A DNA stretch of 64,000 bases from Adineta steineri (lineage: Eukaryota > Rotifera > Eurotatoria > Adinetida > Adinetidae): NCBI GenBank assembly GCA_905250115.1, contig CAJNOI010000141.1, forward strand, positions 124,001 to 188,000. The letters run 5' to 3'. The notes under the pieces are model-generated. The model did no database searches, was not told where the DNA came from, and saw only the letters and a program-made list of their open reading frames with translations. Shown one piece after another: positions 22,701 to 34,507 of the stretch. The stretch's first letter is position 1. Every line of letters starts with the position of its first letter. Made by a program: the position numbers and the translations under genes.

Positions 22701-24227
22701 TCATATGTTATTAGAGTTATCGCTGGTGACCAACTCCTTCCGATGTAATGTATCCCAAGCACTGGTCAAACTTGCATAATGATCTGGATGTGTTGTTTTC
22801 AGTGCTTCTGAATTGAGAGTAAAACAAATGAATATCGTGCGAACATATGATTTGAACATCGTATTCATAATTGAGCTGAAAAACAAACTGATGAAGGGAG
22901 TGATGCATATCGCAATTATAGAAGCAGCAGTTATATCTTCTCCTGATAAGTTCTTCGCCAATATATAAGCAATGCAACTATTGATTAATGTTGAGATAAC
23001 AGTTGAGATGACGGCTCCCAGCAAATTATTTACCCACAAAAATTGCCCTATAAGTGTATCATTGATAATCATGTCCCAGTCGCGTTTTTTGAATAAATCA
23101 GTAATACTTCGACTAGCTTGAGCAAATGGTTGTTTGGTTAATGCTTCATATTCAAAATCCCATTCGTTCATCAAACCAAGTATCATTTTAAATGTTTGAC
23201 AATAACGCGTGTAGCTATAAATTAAGACCTTTACCCGTTTTCTGAATTCTCTCATACGAGATTCAACTAGGAATGCAGTTTGAGATTGTGGACCTATGCA
23301 GATTGTTTTAAAATCTGTAGTAAACGCTCGCCGGATACACATTCCAATTGTATTCCGCTGATCAGCATTGTTACTAGACACCCATAGATCGATAGAGCAA
23401 GTTGCGATAAAACGAATAATATTGGCGAAAATAATCATTCCCCAAAGACATAAAAAGAGTATAACTGCCGAAGCGATGGTTTGAAGAATAAAATTATGTA
23501 CAAGTTGAGGAGTCCATAAATTTCCTATTGTTTTGACTGGTAAAATATAATTCAAAACGAGTTGCATACTCACACTCATTATGATAAACCACAAAAGGTT
23601 CATAATGGATACGATAAATACGATAAGCCTTAATGACGTATTACTACGTAGGATAGAACAGCTTACTTCTAAATGAGCTTCTGCCAATAAGATTCGGTTT
23701 TGAAAGTACCACATGTAAATCAGTGTACCAAGTAATAGAAAGAAAAAAAGTCCGACGCATAAAATCCATTGTTCTGTAACAAGAAGAACGAGGTCACATA
23801 CAATAAGTTCGATGATCATAAATACAATTAATGTGCAAGTGCTAACTTGATCAGCACATATTTATATAAGAAGAGACGTAAGAAACGAACTGATACAACC
23901 GTATGTTATTGCATAGGTCGAAGCGTAAAGCCATACTCTCATGTAGAATAAGTATGCAATATTGCCAAAGACATTTTCACCATCAGAAAATAATCCTGTA
24001 GTAATCTCTATGTACCCAAAAGTTAGCAAACTACAGACAATAATAATAAAAAGTTTAAAAGCCCAAAAGAAAATGAAAAATACACATTCTTTCCATCCAC
24101 GTTTAAGGCCAAGTCTTCGATTGTCATAATCAGACTGAAGGTCATCATTTTTTGAAACGCCATGATCCAACGAGTGCAGAGTAATATTGCCAACGGCATT
24201 ATCATCGGGTAAAACTTCGTTCATCAT
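22701..24227 (-). CDS. Choline transporter-like (CTL/SLC44-type) membrane protein
   Basis: Two exons, 24227-23878 and 23841-22701, join in phase (AC|C) across a 36-nt intron and give about 496 residues. Exon 1 encodes a hydrophilic N-terminus and two to three membrane spans. Exon 2 adds about seven more and the C-terminal region typical of the family: a soluble segment with YSYTRYCQTFKMILGLMNEW, then DMIINDTLIGQFLWVNNLLG and three closely spaced spans with NTMFKSYVRTIFICF near the end. SLC44 proteins carry choline or ethanolamine across plasma or mitochondrial membranes. It is shorter than most family members (about 650 residues), with a reduced first extracellular loop. TTTTTTAG lies about 23 nt before the ATG. 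Family assignment is moderate; the substrate is inferred. Confidence 0.6.
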
Positions 24228-25069
24228 GAGATATTAAATATAATCTAAAAAACAATTTTACGTGAAACAAATGTTTTTTATGATAAAATTTGTTCATTTT
24301 TTAATACGTCCAATGATCAAAAGAAGATCATGTTATTGAAGGACTTGTCATACAAGAATAATATTTTGTTTTATAAATTATAAATAGCTTATAGCTTTAG
24401 GTTTAGTTTTTTCGAGAAGAATTTTGCGCAAACGGATATACAACGAAGTTTCTTCTATGCAAACGAAAAACAACGGTATTTTGGAAAAAGTATCTGCAAA
24501 TGTAGAGTTCTTGATGATTGATCCTGTACTACCAAGCACGTGGTCACTCTAAATTATTTATGGTTCCTTATAAAAGAACGGATTTGAACTAGTTTCTCAT
24601 CTTTCCATTCAAACCAATTATTAGATTAAATGCGAGAGATCAACTATAAAAATAAAACATCTGAAATATTTTAAACACCTTTGTCGAGATAGATTATGAA
24701 CTTTGTGTTCAAAATAGGAATGTGTCAATGAAAAATGAACAGAATACTCTCATTTCCATACTAGTACCTGTATTATACACACTCGAACAAGATGTTTGAA
24801 AGTCTAACTCAACTAAAAAAAGTTTTCATTTCTAAAATTCATTCAAGAAGATATCAACATACAGAGAGAAGAAAAACAGATAGTTATCTAAGCACATCAA
24901 CACTTACTTGCAACCATGAGATTGAAAACTGAATGTAAATTATACGTTACAAGAGCATATTTATACTCTTCTTGGATTCAATTTATCCAGAGATAAAAGA
25001 TACCAGTGGAAAAATCCAAGAAGATTGAATAAAACCATACAAAAAAATTTCAAACCGTTCTTGGTTATC

Positions 25070-25225
25070 ATGTATTTTGTATGCACGATTCTCTACTCTG
25101 CGTCATTTCCAGGAATGTATATGTTGGAAAGAAGAGTCGGTGGAAAGAAACTAAATGTGAAAAATGCATCAACCACAGTGTTGACGAATGAAGATCGAAA
25201 CATTGGACAAGAATGTTATCTGTAA
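25070..25225 (+). CDS. Small possible secreted peptide (51 residues)
   Basis: From the ATG at 25070 the product starts with a hydrophobic run (MYFVCTILYSASFPG) resembling a short signal peptide, followed by two dibasic pairs (ERR and GGKK), an N-glycosylation sequon (NAS) and one C-terminal cysteine. The layout is reminiscent of a peptide precursor, but the ORF is short, no homologue is recognised and there is no supporting exon. Confidence 0.22.
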   Translation: MYFVCTILYSASFPGMYMLERRVGGKKLNVKNASTTVLTNEDRNIGQECYL

Positions 25226-26259
25226 TAACATTCTTCCAAGAATAAAAAAAAGAAAAAGAAAAAAGTATAAATAACATAATTGTTTATACAGAGTAGAACT
25301 ATGTATTCGATTGAGCTCATAGATTCAACATATTTATTTTTATATAAAATAACTTAAAAATGTTTTTTTACTAATAATTTAATCAATAAATTCAATTATA
25401 AGAAGATGTTCTCGATCAATTCGAAAATAAAGTCAAATTTCAAGGGAAACAAATGGAGAAAACTGTGATGATCATTGTATTATTAAACATTTTTGTCTTA
25501 TCTTATTTTCAATTCATTTCTTTTTTCATTTCCATAAATAAATCTTATAAATGTTTATCTATCCTATAAATAAAATGTTTATGAAAATAAAAATTCTATG
25601 CTTGTATTATTCCCAAAACGACGATCACAATTCAATTCATAAATAGATCATTTATGAAAAGAATTTAAATTGAATAATCATTCGCTTTTTGTTTTGCCAT
25701 CATTGTCACTGATAAAGATTCATATTAATGAAAATAATTCGAATAGACATTATTATGCATATTTTTTAATAGAAATATTTCATAAAAATGATAAAAACTA
25801 TGAAATTTATCATACTATCAATTTTTCTAGTAATTAAACTCTTTACTGTGTAATTATTAAATATTATGCTAATGTAGATTTTCTTAAAAATCAGTTATAG
25901 TAGACGATTGTATCAAGGAAAGTATTATTGCAGATGACGCTGATTGTCAATCAGATGAATACATAGAAAAATAGATGTCCTCTTTGATAGAACATTCGAG
26001 GTTGCATGGACACATTCAAATGGACATTTTAATGAACCTATTTATATTTTACGATCGTTGCTAGTGTCGCTAAGTCATTTTAAAAATAGTACTTTAGACC
26101 TAGATGAAATTTACAGTAACTATTTCTCCTTTCATTCTTAAAACTTTTCATATTAATTAATAAATATTGTAGTAGAGGCTACCATTTTCTATTTTCAATA
26201 TGGTTGAAAAAAATATATTTTTTTTCGCAGTATAGGTACTAACTATTTTTCATCTTGCA

Positions 26260-26278
26260 GATAAAATTCATTAACAAC
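26260..26278 (+). promoter_or_regulatory. 3' splice acceptor just upstream of PMPCB start
   Basis: CATCTTGCAG ends at 26260 after a T-rich tract, 18 nt before the ATG, with no coding exon recognisable upstream. It is compatible with a 5' UTR intron or a spliced-leader acceptor. Confidence 0.45.
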
Positions 26279-28211
26279 ATGCTTCTTCGTGGTATTCTTC
26301 ATGGAGCTAGCCGTCATGCTGTTCGATCATCAGTAAATATTATAAGATTATTTCAATTTTCATTCTTGAATTTATTTTTTCTTCTAGGTTCGTAATGCAT
26401 CTACAGCTTTACAAGCAAATCCCTCAATAACATATGAGCAAACACTTTATAATGTACCTGAAACTCGTGTAACAGCAATTAAAAATGGTTTACGTGTTGC
26501 ATCAGAAGATTATGGTATTCCAACATGTACAGTTGGTGTTTGGATTAATGCTGGTAGTCGATTTGAAACAGCACAAAATAATGGTACTGCTTATTTTCTT
26601 GAACATATGGCATTCAAAGTAAATAATAATAATACCAAAATATGGTTTTATTGAAAATTATTTTTCAGGGTACGAATAATCGAAAACAAAATGAACTTGA
26701 AAGTGAAATCGAAAATCTCGGTGCACATTTAAATGCTTATACATCACGAGAACAAACAGTTTATTATGCTAAATGTTATAGTAAAGATTTACCAAAAAGT
26801 AATTTATTTTGATTTTATTTTTTTTCACAAAATAATTTATTTATTTATATTCGAAAAAAATAGTTGTTGAACTTTTATCGGATATTGTTCAAAATAATCA
26901 ATTTAATGAAGAAGATATTGAACGTGAACGTCATGCAATTTTACGTCAAATGCAAGAAATTGAAAATACTCCTCAAGATGTTATTTTTGATCATTTACAT
27001 GCAACTGCTTATCAAGGAACACCATTAGCTCGAAGTGTTATTGGTCCAACAGACAATATTAAGTAAAAAAATTACTTAACAAAAAGTTCTTTCAACATTA
27101 TTTTTTGTTTAAGATCAATTAAAAAAGCTGATTTACTTAAATATGTTGGAACACATTATAAAGCACCACGAATGGTTTTAGCAGCTGCTGGAGGAATTAA
27201 TCATGATCAATTAGTTCGTTTAAGTGAAGAACATTTTGGAAAAGTAAAAGCCGGTTATCAAGGAGAAGTACCTGATCTTTTACCATGCCGGTACCGAAAA
27301 CATTTATAAATATTATTTTCTAATATTTATTTTTTGTTCTATTAGTTTCACGGGTAGTGAAATTCGTATTCGTGATGATGATATGCCATTAGCTCATATT
27401 GCTATTGGTGTTGAAAGTACAGGTTTGACTCATGCTGATACAATTCCATTAATGGTTGCATCAACAATTGTTGGCAATTGGGATAGATCAATGGCTGGTG
27501 GTGGTCATGTTGCTTCACGTTTTGGCCAACAATCGGTTGAATATAATTTATGTCATTCATTTCAATCATTTAATACATGTTATACCGATACCGGTTTATG
27601 GGGTGCTTATTTAGTAACAGATCGTATGCGAATTGATGATGCTATGAGTGCATTACAAGATGAATGGTATTAAATTTTAAAAAAATTTCTTTCGTCATTT
27701 TTCAACTATTCTTTTTATTAACAAAAGGTGTCGTATTGCAACAGCTTGTACTGACATTGAAGTTGCACGTGCTAAGAATTTATTGAAAACAAACATGTTA
27801 TTAGCACTCGATGGTTCTACACCACTTTGCGAAGATATTGGACGGTTTGTTTAATCATATATATATATATTACATTGAAATATTTTCTTATTTATAGTCA
27901 ATTACTTTCATATGGCCGACGTTTACCATTACATGAACTTAATGCACGTATTGATGTAAGTATTATTAAATTATTTTTAAAGAAAAACAAATGTATGAAT
28001 TAAAATAATTTTAGGCTGTTGATGCTAAAACAGTTATGGGAGTCATGAAACAATATGTTTACAATCATTGTCCAGCTGTTGCTGCTCTTGGTTCGTTTAT
28101 TATTTTGTTTTGTTTTTATTAATTCTTATTGTTTTTTGTATTTTAGGTCCTATTGAACAATTACGGGACTATAATCGAACACGTAGTCGAATGTATACCA
28201 TCTCACATTAA
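26279..28211 (+). CDS. PMPCB: Mitochondrial processing peptidase beta subunit, zinc motif altered
   Basis: Ten exons, all in phase: 26279-26332, 26388-26618, 26669-26798, 26864-27062, 27114-27290, 27346-27666, 27728-27844, 27898-27955, 28015-28090 and 28147-28211; 475 residues, the usual length. MPP-beta is the catalytic half of the matrix heterodimer that removes targeting peptides. Residues 1-25 are basic and could be its own presequence. Family signatures include [84 protein letters not shown] and [23 protein letters not shown]. The inverted zinc motif HxxEH reads YFLEH (residues 87-91): the first histidine is Tyr, codon TAT at 26592-26594. The glutamate-rich downstream ligand region is intact. 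Either a catalytically impaired paralogue, an allele, or a sequence error. Confidence 0.93.
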
Positions 28212-28751
28212 TTCTAGACAACTAACATTGATTTATCTTTTTCCTTTATTTGTTTATTCATCCTTTTTATGCAGCAAAGACATTGAACCGATTCATAGTC
28301 AATACTGCGAATAAATGTAGCAGAGAGAGAAATATGGAGTTCATTTTTTTTTCAGTATAAAAACAAAAATACCAACAACTAAAATTAGTCTCTTTTTTAG
28401 ATTATTTTTTATTTAAAATAAATTTAACAAAAAAAAAATAAAGTTATGATATTTTCAGTGATTCTTGTCAAGGTAATATGAGAATAATAATCAATAGGTT
28501 TTTATCTATTAAATGTTTTTTGTAAATAGAAAATAGACAAATTGTCTCTATCAAAAATTCAATTTCAAGTATTTTAGGGTAATACTATTGATATAAAATA
28601 AATCTATTACGATTGATTGTTGCTTTGCTCGTGCATGATATCAACTAAAAATATTTAACTTTATGCTCGCTTTTTCCATTCCCTATTGGTGTAATGCATT
28701 TTAGTATCGTTAAATTATATTTGTTAAATAAACTTTTTGTAAATTTTAGAT

Positions 28752-31517
28752 ATGAAAGATTCACTTGATCTATCAGCAATTAGTCCAGGTTTATCGGAAT
28801 CATCATCATTAAAACATGTTTGTTCGAATGAAATTACCATACGAAATCAATTATATATTATATCAATGTCTGTTCATAATTCAAAACAACCACAAATTGA
28901 TTTAGAAGTTGAAGCAAAAGAAAGTGCAGATCAATGGAAAGCATGTTTTGATGTTACTGGTAAACAATTTCTTAAATTTTATTTTATAAATATATTTCTT
29001 CTTCTTCCTCTAGCTATTGAAACAATGACAGCGAAGACGGGTAATTTCAAATCATTTAGTGTTTTTGTGAATATGCTCGAAAATGCCATAAATCAAGTAT
29101 GATAAAATAAAGAAAAGTAATTTAATTTATTTTTTTTTGTTTGAAAATTAGGATAGTACATCAGTTAATATTGATCTATTTACATATGATGATCTTGAAG
29201 CATTACGTAAAAAACGTCAAGGGCAAAGTGAAAATTTAACTCATCATACAACAAATATTCAATTAGCAAATAAACGTTATTTAATTTTAACTTATAATGC
29301 TGAATATGATCGAATTTATTATCCATTATCACTTCCATATTGTGGAAAACCAGATCCTGTTATTTTAATGCAACAAATACGACAATTAACAACTGAAAAT
29401 CGTTTATTAAAATCAAAAGTAAAAAGATTTATTAAAATTAAATTTCCATTTTTCTTTTTGTCTTTATTTAGCTTGAATCTGATGTTGAACGTAGTGATAT
29501 AATACGTTTACAACGAGAGTAAAATTAGAATTTTATTAGTTTTTTTTAATTTTAATTTTCTCTGATATAGATGTAGTCGTTTAAAAAAAGAAAATAATGA
29601 ATTTCGTCAACAAGCATCTTCAAATCGCCCAAATAATTCTAATGATCAACAACAACAAATTGAATTATTACGTCAAATGGTTCGAGCAAGTGAAGATGCT
29701 TTAACGAAAGAACGAACAACAATAACAACAGCAAAAAATGATAATTACAGAGTATTAAATGATCAAGTATAGATTTTTAATTTTGTTATTATATAAAACT
29801 TAAATTTAATCTAAGGTTGAGTCATTGAAAACATCTGAAAGACAATTGAAATCAAAAGTAAGAAGTTTAGTCAATGAAATTGCTTTACTTAAACGAAGGT
29901 AAATTAATTAGAAAAATATTGATTATTTAAAATTTCATATGATTATTTGATACAGTACTCTTCATCATCCAACTACAGTTCGTTCATCATCAAGAGAACG
30001 ATCAATACAACTTAACGGGTAATTCATCAATCATAAGAAACAAGTAGCGATCGTTTGTAGTGAAGTGATTCTTTAGTAAAAGACAGAGTATTCAATCAAT
30101 ACTAATGTGAAGGTTACACTGATTCAAACTCCCCAACCTCGATTTCCTTTGTGTAAAGTTTTATGAAAAATAATCCCCCATGTTAGTGAATTGTGCGCAC
30201 AAAAGTAAACAATTTATTCTTATTGGATTGCTCTTTACGAGAAGGAATTTTTATTAGATATTTGAGGAAATATTTATCGTTAAAACATTCGAAATATGAC
30301 CTTGAGACATGTGAATTAGATATGATTAGAAAAATTCTAATTACTATAGGGAAATGTTAGAATACAAAAAGAATTTTTATTGTACTTGACCTTAATCTTC
30401 TAGTATAGATTTCGTTCAATGAAGTTCTCTGATTCATAAATTTCTTTTTAGTTATTCTCCTCGTTCATTACAACAACGTCCACCATCATCATCTCGTCCA
30501 TCATCAGGTGATCAACGTCGACATCGTTCAGATCATTTATTACCAACAACTGCATCACGTAATCGTTCAAAACATCGTTCAAATTCAAATGATTCTCGTC
30601 GAAGTGGAAGTGAAACTCGTCATCGTTCAACAAGTATTACGAAACGATCACCATCACCAGCAGGTAAAATTTCATTGATTACTTTTTTTGTTCTTTAAAT
30701 TTAATAAACTTCTTTTAGATTCTCGCGGTCGATTTAATCCAACAGCCTATATTCGTGAACGAAATCTTAAATTACGACAAATTGAAATACAAAAGTAATT
30801 TTTACTTTTCTAATAAAAAACAACAAAAAGAAAATTTTTTTTTTTTTAATAGAAGTCGAGAAACTCGACGAAGACGAAGTGCTGGTCGACGTGGTTCTGA
30901 TTCGGATATGAGTGGTAAATCGAATCTTTATTTTATTTAATTATAAAAAAGAAATTTTACCTTAGATTTTTCTGCTCGAGGTGGAAGTAAAACAGGATCA
31001 GGTAAAATAAATATTTTTTCTTATTTTATTTATTTAATCTTCGTATATTTTAGTTGCTAGTTTGAAATTAAATGATAGTGATGATGGTATACGTACATCA
31101 GGTTCTCGTCGTAGTACAACAAGTCTAAAACGAACTGGTGGATTTAATCAATATAAACCAAAAGATTCAACTGATTCTGTAAGAAAAAACTAATACTTCT
31201 AAAACTGACGCTATTTCTTTATTCCAAAATAGGATATCGAAGGTACATCATCACCAGCTGTTTTACGTAAAGCTGCATCAAATAATGCAACAAATTTTGT
31301 TTCACATAAATCCCATCATCATTCATCATCTGATCATGATCAACAAAGTATTTTCTTTTGAAATAATCTCGAACAAAAAGAAAACATTTCTTATGTTTTA
31401 TTTTCTTTAGATATAAATCCAATAAAAACGGATTTAACAAATACTAATGATATGATTGATATTGATGAACGATTAAAATCATTAGAAAAATTTATGAAAG
31501 AGAATCTACCAAGTTAA
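28752..31517 (+). CDS. CCDC61: CCDC61 (VFL3 homologue), centrosome/basal-body protein
   Basis: Fourteen exons join in phase: 28752-28959, 29014-29096, 29152-29418, 29472-29518, 29571-29766, 29816-29898, 29956-30018, 30452-30663, 30719-30794, 30853-30914, 30966-31001, 31054-31178, 31233-31347 and 31411-31517; 559 residues. Residues 1 to about 185 form the XRCC4-like head with family segments DQWKACFDV, MTAKTGNFKSFSVFVNMLE, KRYLILTYNAEYDRIYYPL and LPYCGKPDPVIL. A coiled coil follows (about 185-290). The tail is Ser/Arg-rich and low-complexity with RGRFNPTAYIRERNLKLRQI and a C-terminal IDERLKSLEKFMKE, both recognisable in vertebrate CCDC61. The protein helps anchor and orient basal bodies and cilia. 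An acceptor-like TTTTAG lies 2 nt before the ATG. Intron 7 (30019-30451) is long for this locus. Confidence 0.9.
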
Positions 31518-32311
31518 ACAAAACAAAACATTTCTGTTCTATATGTGTGTGTACAAATCTTTATTCTAGTATTAATAGCATCATTTTGTTTATTATTTGT
31601 TCGATATTGAATTGAATGAAAAAAAAAATTTTTTATCAAAATTATACTTAATTTTGAAATAAAATACAATTAAGACAATTATAATGAAAAATATTTTATG
31701 ATTATAATAAAGTTTGTTCTCATGAGAAATCAATCTTAAGAAATATCATGAAGATCTCTACAGAAAAATAAGTATTTACAACTAAATCTTTCTTTATTGA
31801 TTAATTTTTCCACCAGTGTTGTCAATATCAATTTATTGCAGTAACTTTTTCCTAATCCAGATATATGATTTATTAAGTAAAAAGGCAGACGTAGTTTATT
31901 TGATTAGTGAATTAGGAAGAAGATTCTATTATATAGAACTTCAGCACAATAACAATCTTTGTGATAAAAAGTAATTGAATAATGGATTTGAACAACAAAC
32001 ACGTAATCTAGACCGGATAGCAGTTGAAAATACAAAAGAAAAGAATATTGTATCGATAAATCTTAGTTGACAAGAAAGAACATCTCATTTGTAACAAATA
32101 TTATATCATTGAACATGTTTTGTATTTTATTAATGTGAAGAGAATTGTTTTGAAGTACCAAGAAGTAATTGAAGGACTTTTTGATATTTAAAGAAAGAAT
32201 GTATAAGTGATTCTAAACATTATCATTAGTTCTTCTATTTTTGTAATTAATCGAAACAATAAGAGTTTATATTATATTTTTAAAACAAAGAATACAAATG
32301 AAAAATTCTTT
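31518..32311. other. Intergenic between convergent genes
   Basis: AT-rich, no ORF of note. It lies between the CCDC61 stop and the 3' end of the AI-2E-type gene. Confidence 0.6.
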
Positions 32312-33717
32312 TTACATATGTGTTGTTGAACTATTTAATTCTTCATCTTCATCTTCACGAACCAAAATAATAGCTTCTGTTGCTAATCGAACAATTAATG
32401 GACCTAGAAGTGCTCCCCATGGTCCAACTAATTCTAATCCACCAAAAATTGTTAGCAATAATAATAATGTAGACATTTGTAATGAACCTAATTTTGAAAA
32501 AACTGGTCGAAGTAAATTATCAATTGATCCGATAGCTAAAACTCCCACCGTTATCATAATAACTGCTTTTACATAGGCTTGTTGAATAAAAAGTCCAATA
32601 GTTATTGGTATCCAGACAATGGCTGTACCAAGAATAGGAATTAACGAGCAAAGACCAGTTAGTACACCAAGCGCATACCAACGTGGAATTTGTAAACATA
32701 AATAAGCAATAGCAGCAACAAAACCTTGAACAGCACATGTTAAACATACGCCAATTAATAAACCTCGACCAGTTTCATGAAAAGCATCATAAAATCGATT
32801 CATATGTTTTTTTGACAATGGACTATGTTGAAGGACCCATGTCCAAAGTTCATTTCCATGTAATAAAAATGAATAAGTTGATACCAAAAATATTAAAAGA
32901 CCAATAATAAACTAAAGAAGAAAAGAAAACTGAATATGAAATTCTTTTTTTTTTCGTTTTTGAAAATTTTACTTGAGCGGTTACACCAGCAACAGTTGAT
33001 ATAACTGATAATGCTTGTCCACCAAATAATTGTAAAACATCAGTTATTGTATCTCGTTGCATTAATAAACGTTCGAATAGATGAAATGTTGCATTTTTTC
33101 CTCCACGAATAAAACCAACGAAATCATAATCACTTGTTTGATTTACACCTGTTTTCGTAAAATTATCATTTGTTGGCGGAACAATTAAATTGATAGCATG
33201 TCGAGCTGTTGTAGAATTGGAAATACTTGCAACGAAATTTATTGTTGAACCTGTTAAGGCAATTATGATTAAAATAATTGGTAAGATTACAACAAGAACA
33301 AGAAAGACAAGAAGAAATGCAGCTATTGCTGAACGTGAACGTTTTTCTCGACAACGATTCATTAAAGGTCTATTTAGAAAAAACAAAATTAATTCTTAAC
33401 AGAATCAAAACAAACGTATTATCTTACAAATGATTAACAAGCCATTCAAGAATTGGTCGACATATACTTGATAACCAAATTGACAGAATTAATATTGTTA
33501 TATAACGCCAAATTATAATCAATGTACTGAGAGTTAAAATTAATGCACACCATCGCATTAAACGATGTTCAGTTGAGATTTTTTGTGATAACATATTCGA
33601 TGTTTTCTTAGTATTATTTTCTAAATTTAAAGTTGATGGTAAAACATCAGTGACCAACTGAATAGTTTCTTCTGACGAAAGAAAAGATGTTTGTATAGGG
33701 TTATTATTATTATTCAT
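32312..33717 (-). CDS. AI-2E/PerM-family multipass membrane protein
   Basis: Exons 33717-33428, 33369-32973 and 32911-32312 join in phase (introns of 58 and 61 nt) and give 428 residues. The N-terminus is hydrophilic (about 50 residues), followed by two closely spaced spans, a basic loop (RCREKRSRS), a span, a long extracytoplasmic loop with N-glycosylation sites, and a C-terminal block of five to six spans. The C-terminal block carries the family features: QGFVAAIAYLCLQIPRW, GLCSLIPILGTAIVWIP, IGSIDNLLRP and FGGLELVGPWGALLGP. PF01594 proteins are common in bacteria (exporter or permease roles) and are represented in animals by TMEM245. The length and the IDNLLRP motif look more bacterial than TMEM245-like, so ancient horizontal transfer is possible, but the gene is now intron-bearing and AT-rich. 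Transport substrate unknown. Confidence 0.72.
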
Positions 33718-34507
33718 TTTTGCTTGTTTTCAGACGGACGTGCTTTATTTTCCATCATTGTCTCCACTCATATGTTGTTGTCCTACGCGTTCTTTTTCTT
33801 TGACATACCATAGAGCAGAAACGAGGAGAAGAAGAAAAAAAAGAGAAACGCATGAAGCAAACTAGTTGAATGAATATATACGAAGAGAAGCAATATGAAT
33901 AGACTAATACTGAATGTCAGTACCAATCCCTACAGTAAAAGAAAAAGAATGACAACATGCCTGAAGGAAGACGAAAAACAAGAAATTCTTTTTCTTCCAT
34001 TAGTAGAAATATATTTATCCTATAACCTGGTAATTTATATACATGATCTATGTAAATAACATATAGAAAAACAATTCTATTGAATTATTTATCAAATGGA
34101 AAAGTCACGAAATACTTATATTTAAATGTTACCTATATAGAACACAAGGAAAAGTCACGAATTATTCCATGTTTTCAAACATACAAAATACTTCATAGAA
34201 AATAATTTTATGCTCTAGAAGAAAATTCCAATCCTAAGATGAAGTACTATTTAACAAATACTTTTACTTACATATATATAAATTATTATTTTCTATGTGT
34301 TATTCATGAAACGTTCTAGTAGAATGATTTAATTATTTTAGTGAACATGCGAAAAAAAGCTCAATAGTATTCATCTCGATTATGAGTTTCTATTCTCAAT
34401 GGATTGAATAAAATCAATAATTATTTTGTTTAGGTATATAATCGAGCAATAAAACTATTTTCAATGCCTATGGCAAATTTTATTATAAAAAATTAAAATA
34501 TTATTAT
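33718..34507. other. Intergenic
   Basis: 5' flank of the AI-2E-type gene and 3' flank of the leucine-rich-repeat gene. I see no further gene. Confidence 0.6.

Larger units (their letters stand above)
24228..26278. other. Intergenic with one small candidate ORF
   Basis: AT-rich. Apart from the short ORF at 25070-25225 no gene is supported. The last 20 bases before PMPCB contain an acceptor-like pyrimidine tract ending TTGCAG at 26260. Confidence 0.5.
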
